A DNA stretch of 46,928 bases. It comes from Clostridia bacterium. Lineage in GTDB: Bacteria; Bacillota; Clostridia; RGIG7378. Location: the NCBI GenBank assembly GCA_017559445.1, contig JAFYSJ010000033.1:1-46928 (forward strand). Direction: 5' to 3'. The notes beneath the pieces are model-generated. The model saw only the letters and a program-made list of their open reading frames with translations. It had not been told where the DNA came from and searched no databases. Below, piece by piece: positions 43,382 to 46,928 of this stretch (position 1 is its first letter; every line of letters starts with the position of its first letter). The translations under genes and the position numbers were made by a program.

Positions 43382-44032
43382 ATGTTCTTTGAAAATGTTT
43401 ACTTTGTAAATGGAACGGCTTACGCAGGCAAATCCACATTAGTAAAGGAACTGGCAGAGAGATATGGTGGTATTCTTTGTGAGGAAAATTACCAGGATCG
43501 GTTGTTGGATACCTTGGATAAGGCGGAGTTCCCTTGTCTTACATACACAAGGGACTTGGTGGATTGGCACGACTTCGTTAGACGTACCCCGGACCAGTAC
43601 GAGGCGTGGATTAAGGGAGTGACTCTTGAGTGTGAGCAAATTGAGTTAAGGATATTGGAAGGTTTGCAACAGGATGGAAGGCCAATTTTTGTAGATACAA
43701 ATGTGACATTGGAAACTCTTAAGAAAATTGTTCCTCATGACCATGTGTTGATTATGTTGGCCGACCCAGATATATCTGTAAACCTGTTCTTTAATAGGCC
43801 AGACAAGGAAAAGCAGTTCTTGTATAGGCTTATTTTGGAGGAGCCGAACCCTGAGGCGGCTCTGGAGAACTTTAGGCAGTGCCTCTCTAGGATTAACTCC
43901 CAAGAAAATTATGATAAGTTCTTAAACTCAGGATTTAATGTTTTGCTGAGAGATGAGAACAGGGACATTGATGACACAGTGAAAATGGCAGAAAAGTTAT
44001 TTGGATTAGATAAAAGGTTAGCTTTAGATTAA
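43382..44032 (+). CDS. P-loop nucleotide kinase-like protein of unknown substrate
   Basis: A 216-residue protein with Walker A GTAYAGKST near residue 12, DTNVT as a likely Walker B Asp, and a lid-like region rich in Arg and Lys (about 138-150). The fold looks like small-molecule or nucleotide kinases, but I do not recognise a family. It starts one base after the metH stop with GGAG upstream and is followed by a terminator, so it is the last gene of the metF-metH operon. A role in the folate or methionine pathway is possible but only from context. Confidence 0.75.
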   Translation: MFFENVYFVNGTAYAGKSTLVKELAERYGGILCEENYQDRLLDTLDKAEFPCLTYTRDLVDWHDFVRRTPDQYEAWIKGVTLECEQIELRILEGLQQDGRPIFVDTNVTLETLKKIVPHDHVLIMLADPDISVNLFFNRPDKEKQFLYRLILEEPNPEAALENFRQCLSRINSQENYDKFLNSGFNVLLRDENRDIDDTVKMAEKLFGLDKRLALD

Positions 44033-44050
44033 GCTAATCTTTTCTTTTTT
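44012..44050 (+). terminator. Terminator of the metF-metH operon
   Basis: AAAAGGTTAGCTT (44012-44024) pairs with AAGCTAATCTTTT (44031-44043), followed by CTTTTTT. The stem overlaps the last codons of the kinase-like gene. Confidence 0.9.
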
Positions 44051-44112
44051 GAGAAGATGGGTATAGGCAAAATAGGAGACGATACTATCAAAAACGTTGC
44101 CAAGGCCAAAGA

Positions 44113-44144
44113 AAACTCGCATTGCATAGGAACAATACGAGTTT
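44113..44144 (-). terminator. Orphan hairpin, probably the old ddh terminator
   Basis: AAACTCG-C-ATTG pairs with CAAT-A-CGAGTTT around an eight-base loop (one mismatch). On the minus strand it is followed by TTTTC. It lies 20 bases beyond a 17-base copy of the ddh 3' end (44164-44180), the expected distance of a ddh terminator before the ATPase gene came between. The 295-base gap 44033-44327 holds no gene that I can support. Confidence 0.55.
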
Positions 44145-44163
44145 AAAAGTTTTTATTATTTTT

Positions 44164-44180
44164 TACAACAATTCCTTGCG
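44164..44180. repeat. 17-bp direct repeat, left copy (ddh 3'-end sequence)
   Basis: TACAACAATTCCTTGCG, identical to 45710-45726. On the minus strand it encodes the end of Ddh (RKELL and stop). Together the copies bracket the AAA_14/DUF4143 gene. Confidence 0.8.
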
Positions 44181-44240
44181 GAATTTTCAGCAATAAAGGT
44201 GAATTCGTGTTTCACTATGAAAAAAGTAAATTTATACTCG

Positions 44241-44294
44241 ATATTCCCTCAAAAAAATGTAAAATCGCAGTATATATTCGCTCAAAAAAGTGTA
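44241..44294 (+). repeat. Direct repeats in the promoter region of the ATPase gene
   Basis: Two 21-base units (44241-44261 and 44274-44294) match in 19 positions and share the block CTCAAAAAA with ATATTC before and TGTA after. They are 33 bases apart, about three helical turns. The second runs into a TATAAT (44293-44298), so a protein bound here would control the following gene. Confidence 0.65.
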
Positions 44295-44327
44295 TAATAA
44301 GTATACAAAAGAAAATGGAGGCAAAAA

Positions 44328-45677
44328 ATGTATCTGAAGAGAAAAATAGATGACTATTTAAAACAATGGAAAACTACGGATAACAGAAAGCCTTTGATTG
44401 TTAAGGGATCTAGGCAGATTGGTAAGACAGAGTCTATAAGAATTTTTGCAAAATCAGAATATGTCAACTTCATTGAAATGAATTTTGTCGAGAACCCTAA
44501 ATTTAAAAAAGTTTTAGATGATGGATATAGCGTAGAGAGTATTATAAAAAATATTTCTTTAATGGAACCAGGGTATAAGTTTGTTCCAGGAGAGACGCTT
44601 TTGTTTTTTGATGAAATTCAAGAATTTCCTGAGATAGCAACAGCATTAAAGTTTTTTGCTATGGATGGACGTTTTGATGTTATTTGCTCTGGGTCCATGC
44701 TAGGAATAAATTACAACAAGATTGAGAGCAATAGCGTAGGATATAAGATGGACTATACAATGTATTCTATGGATTTTGAGGAATTTCTTTGGGCTAGGGG
44801 TTACGAGTCTCAAGCAATTGATGATATGTTTAATCATTTGCTTAAAATCACGCCTTTTTCATCATTGGAAATGGATATATATTCTTCAGTTTTTTTGGAC
44901 TTTTGTATTCTAGGCGGAATGCCAGCAGTAGTTAGTGAATTTATTAAGAATAAGACCTTTCAAGGCACATTAGATATTCAAAGACAATTGATATCAGACT
45001 ATAAGGAGGATATTAGAAAATATGCCATTGGATTAGATCAAAGTCGTATTGTAAATGTGTTTAATAGTATTCCTGTTCAACTTGCAAAAGAAAACAAAAA
45101 ATTCCAGTTGTCCTGTGTAGAAAAGGGAGCGCGCTTTAAAGATTATAGAGGATGCATAGAATGGTTAGAAGATGCGGGAATGATTCATTTATGTTATTGC
45201 TTAAACAATGCGGAACTCCCATTAAAGGGGAACTATGATATCAACAAATTCAAAATATATTTTAGTGATACAGGATTGTTGGTTTCGCTTTTAGATGATG
45301 AGGCTCAAGAAGATTTGAGAGCGAATAAGAATTTGTCTGTTTATAAGGGGGCTTTGTATGAAAGTATTGTAGGAGAAGCTTTAGTTAAGGCAGGATATTC
45401 CCTTTATTATTACAAAAGAGAAGATTCGACATTGGAGCAGGACTTTTTTGTAAGAACTCCAAATAGGTTAGTTCCAATAGAAGTAAAGGCAACAAATAGT
45501 AAAGCAAAGTCTCTTATTCAACTTATTACTAGTGAAAAATATCCTGATATTTCATTTGGAATTAAGTTATGTGCATCAAATGTGGGACTTGAAAACAATG
45601 TATATACAATTCCTTATTTCTGCTCATTTTTATTAAAAAGGTTTATAAAAGAAGCAGATTTTTCAACCGTAATGTAA
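44328..45677 (+). CDS. AAA_14/DUF4143 ATPase
   Basis: A 449-residue protein of the family with an N-terminal AAA_14 domain and a C-terminal DUF4143 domain. Walker A is GSRQIGKTE (near residue 28) and Walker B is LLFFDEIQEFPE. The C-terminal part contains ALYESIVGEAL and the PIEVKA motif of a PD-(D/E)XK-like nuclease fold. Such genes are scattered among gut bacteria, often as single mobile genes, and their function is not established. The gene is visibly more AT-rich than its neighbours, is flanked by 17-base repeats, and carries its own promoter repeats and terminator, which suggests lateral gain. Confidence 0.9.
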   Translation: MYLKRKIDDYLKQWKTTDNRKPLIVKGSRQIGKTESIRIFAKSEYVNFIEMNFVENPKFKKVLDDGYSVESIIKNISLMEPGYKFVPGETLLFFDEIQEFPEIATALKFFAMDGRFDVICSGSMLGINYNKIESNSVGYKMDYTMYSMDFEEFLWARGYESQAIDDMFNHLLKITPFSSLEMDIYSSVFLDFCILGGMPAVVSEFIKNKTFQGTLDIQRQLISDYKEDIRKYAIGLDQSRIVNVFNSIPVQLAKENKKFQLSCVEKGARFKDYRGCIEWLEDAGMIHLCYCLNNAELPLKGNYDINKFKIYFSDTGLLVSLLDDEAQEDLRANKNLSVYKGALYESIVGEALVKAGYSLYYYKREDSTLEQDFFVRTPNRLVPIEVKATNSKAKSLIQLITSEKYPDISFGIKLCASNVGLENNVYTIPYFCSFLLKRFIKEADFSTVM

Positions 45678-45683
45678 AGAAAA

Positions 45684-45701
45684 GGCCCTCAATTGAGGGC
45701 C
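45684..45701. terminator. Bidirectional terminator between the ATPase gene and ddh
   Basis: GGCCCTCAATTGAGGGCC is a perfect 18-base palindrome with T-rich sequence on both sides. It serves the convergent ATPase gene (plus) and ddh (minus). Confidence 0.88.
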
Positions 45702-45708
45702 TAATTTT

Positions 45709-46701
45709 CTACAACAATTCCTTGCGAAGTTCCTCTGGAGACTTGGGAGAAAGGTATGCTGGTGGAACATCAAATACAGTTTTGGCTCCGCTCATGCCCT
45801 CCTTGGCCATCTTGTATGTGGCTCTTGCATATGCCACGATAACGCTGGCTGTGAACTCTGGATTGGAACCTAACTTTAGGGAGTACTCGATCATCTGCTT
45901 AGTTTCGCATGTTTCACCAGTAACGCCTGTGCGAATAACGAAACCACCGTGAGGGATACCCTTGTGATTCTTGTCCAACTCCTCCTGTGAGATAAAGTTA
46001 ACAGTTGTGTCGTAGTCAGCAAAGTAGTTGGGCATTGTCTTAATCTCGTTCTCGATGCGATCAAGGTCTGCGCCCTCTTCTGCAACAACGTAGCACTCTC
46101 TTGTGTGCTTTTCGCGAGTAGTGAGGCATGGATTTTCACCAGCTCTTACTCTATCCAAAGCCTCCGGCACTGGCACTGTGTACTGCTTGCCGTCCTTAAC
46201 GCCGTCGATGCGTCGAATTGCGTCGGAGTGACCCTGGCTAACACCCTTGCCCCAGAATGTGTAATCCTTACCATCTGGGAGAATGCAGTTGCCCAAAAGT
46301 CTCTGAAGACTGAACATACCTGGATCCCAACCTGCGGAGATCAAAGCAATGTGGCCACCTTCCTTAGCAGCAGCATCACAGTTTGCAAAATGCTCTGGAA
46401 TACGTGCGTGTGTGTCAAAGCTATCTACTATGTTAAAGAGCTTGGCATACATGGGGCTCTGTACTGGCAAGTCCTTAGCGCTGCCACCGCAGAGGATGAG
46501 CACATCAAGCTTGTCCTGCATGGATGGAACTGCGTCCACGTGATATACAGGAATCTCAGGACTGCATGTCTTAAGAGTCTCGGGAGCGCGTCTTGTGAAG
46601 AAAGCAACAAGCTCCATATCTGGGTTCTGTCTAAGTGCAAGCTCCACGCCACGGCCCAAATTGCCATAGCCTAAAATACCAATTCTAATCTTATCGTTCA
46701 T
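45709..46701 (-). CDS. ddh: meso-Diaminopimelate D-dehydrogenase
   Basis: Makes meso-diaminopimelate from tetrahydrodipicolinate and ammonia with NADPH, a one-step bypass in lysine and wall synthesis. The N-terminal Rossmann motif is IGILGYGNLGRGVELAL. FFTRRAP supplies the phosphate-binding arginines for NADPH, and SAGWDPGMFSL and WGKGVSQGHSDAIRRI are family-specific. I start at MNDKIRIG (AAGGAAGAA upstream); a longer frame to 46779 is unlikely. The 330-residue product is complete. Its last codons form the right copy of the 17-base repeat. Confidence 0.95.
   Translation of the reverse strand: MNDKIRIGILGYGNLGRGVELALRQNPDMELVAFFTRRAPETLKTCSPEIPVYHVDAVPSMQDKLDVLILCGGSAKDLPVQSPMYAKLFNIVDSFDTHARIPEHFANCDAAAKEGGHIALISAGWDPGMFSLQRLLGNCILPDGKDYTFWGKGVSQGHSDAIRRIDGVKDGKQYTVPVPEALDRVRAGENPCLTTREKHTRECYVVAEEGADLDRIENEIKTMPNYFADYDTTVNFISQEELDKNHKGIPHGGFVIRTGVTGETCETKQMIEYSLKLGSNPEFTASVIVAYARATYKMAKEGMSGAKTVFDVPPAYLSPKSPEELRKELL
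45710..45726. repeat. 17-bp direct repeat, right copy (inside ddh)
   Basis: TACAACAATTCCTTGCG, the functional 3' end of ddh including its stop codon. It is identical to 44164-44180. Confidence 0.8.
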
Positions 46702-46798
46702 ATAGATTCTTCCTTTATTAAGATACCATTTAGGTATACCACAAAGTTGGCCCCTTGGGAATAAACGATTTTTATCCACATTTAAGAGCCTTGAATTG

Positions 46799-46928
46799 TC
46801 AAGTTAAGTGCAACACTGTTGAATTATAGATCTCATATGGAGTCAGATATCCCAAACATTTTCTTGGCCTACAATTTAATTCTAACGCTATAGACTGAAT
46901 ATATTCTTCTGGAATAGCTGTCAAATCC
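46799..46928 (-). mobile_element. IS30-family transposase, C-terminal end (cut by the window edge)
   Basis: Reading leftward from the edge gives 42 residues ending in a TGA at 46799-46801. They contain ALELNCRPRKCLGYLTPYE followed by IYNSTVLHLT, the typical end of IS30-type integrases (LN-RPRKCL-W-TPYE). The sequence around the stop codon (TTGTCAAGTTAAGTGCAAC, 46796-46814) probably holds the terminal inverted repeat, so the element should end near 46785-46800, about 85-100 bases upstream of ddh. Whether the rest is intact cannot be seen. Confidence 0.8.

Noticed and set aside
44057-44146. 29-codon open frame MGIGKIGDD...
   Set aside because: No ribosome binding site, and it spans the hairpin that I read as the old ddh terminator.
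46772-46780. Perfect canonical DnaA box TTATCCACA
   Set aside because: A single copy between ddh and an IS30 end, more than 20 kb from dnaA, with no cluster. One chance match in the window is not surprising.

Overview
The window is the replication-origin region of a spore-forming, low-GC Clostridia chromosome, most like a Lachnospiraceae relative. The main evidence is the block gyrB-remB-recF-dnaN-dnaA | rpmH-rnpA-yidD-yidC-jag-mnmE-mnmG-rsmG-noc-like. Spore genes (yabP, yabQ, spoVT), a DUF4446 gene beside parAB, and meso-diaminopimelate dehydrogenase point the same way. Genes left of about 25.7 kb run almost entirely on the minus strand, and genes from 26.1 to 34.4 kb run on the plus strand. 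This is what an origin near 24.1-26.0 kb firing in both directions would give.

Left arm (1-24.1 kb, mostly minus). The left edge holds a strong rRNA-type promoter and leader reading out of the window. Next come gyrA with a promoter-proximal hairpin; a probable operon murA-metallohydrolase-rlmH-FAD dehydrogenase-ABC exporter-deoC; a sigma-E-type operon yabP-yabQ-divIC-like-LtaS-like; and rpsF-ssb-rpsR with a structured leader. A small variable segment follows (SH3 protein, membrane protein, decayed phosphodiester glycosidase, P-loop kinase fusion), then two tRNA-Ser genes, parA-parB-DUF4446-coiled coil with two perfect parS sites, and gyrB-remB-recF-dnaN.

Origin. The dnaN-dnaA gap has no canonical TTATCCACA box. 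It carries four perfect copies and one near-copy of TGTCAGTAA (complement TTACTGACA), all in one orientation, next to a run of four TAG trinucleotides and an AT-rich stretch. That is the layout of the Bacillus basal unwinding system, with a different box. The DnaA protein is altered at residues that read the middle of the box: its signature is GNRNYTTII instead of GGRDHTTV, and SLNKIG replaces SLPKIG. I think this matched change in protein and site is the most interesting feature of the window.

Right arm (26.1-46.9 kb). After the ribosome, membrane-insertion and tRNA-modification genes come a short Noc/ParB-like protein and an AlaX editing protein. Next is a 14-unit array of mini-hairpins at 34.4-34.7 kb, then an SOS-type Y-family polymerase with its YolD partner, an XRE regulator facing spoVT across two identical-core palindromes, and a gene flanked by a 36-bp direct repeat. 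A methionine operon (metF, separate reactivation protein, metH, P-loop kinase) follows. Last are an AAA_14/DUF4143 ATPase that appears to have been inserted between ddh and its old terminator, ddh itself, and the end of an IS30-type transposase at the right edge.

All calls rest on reading the sequence and recalled family knowledge. No database search was run.
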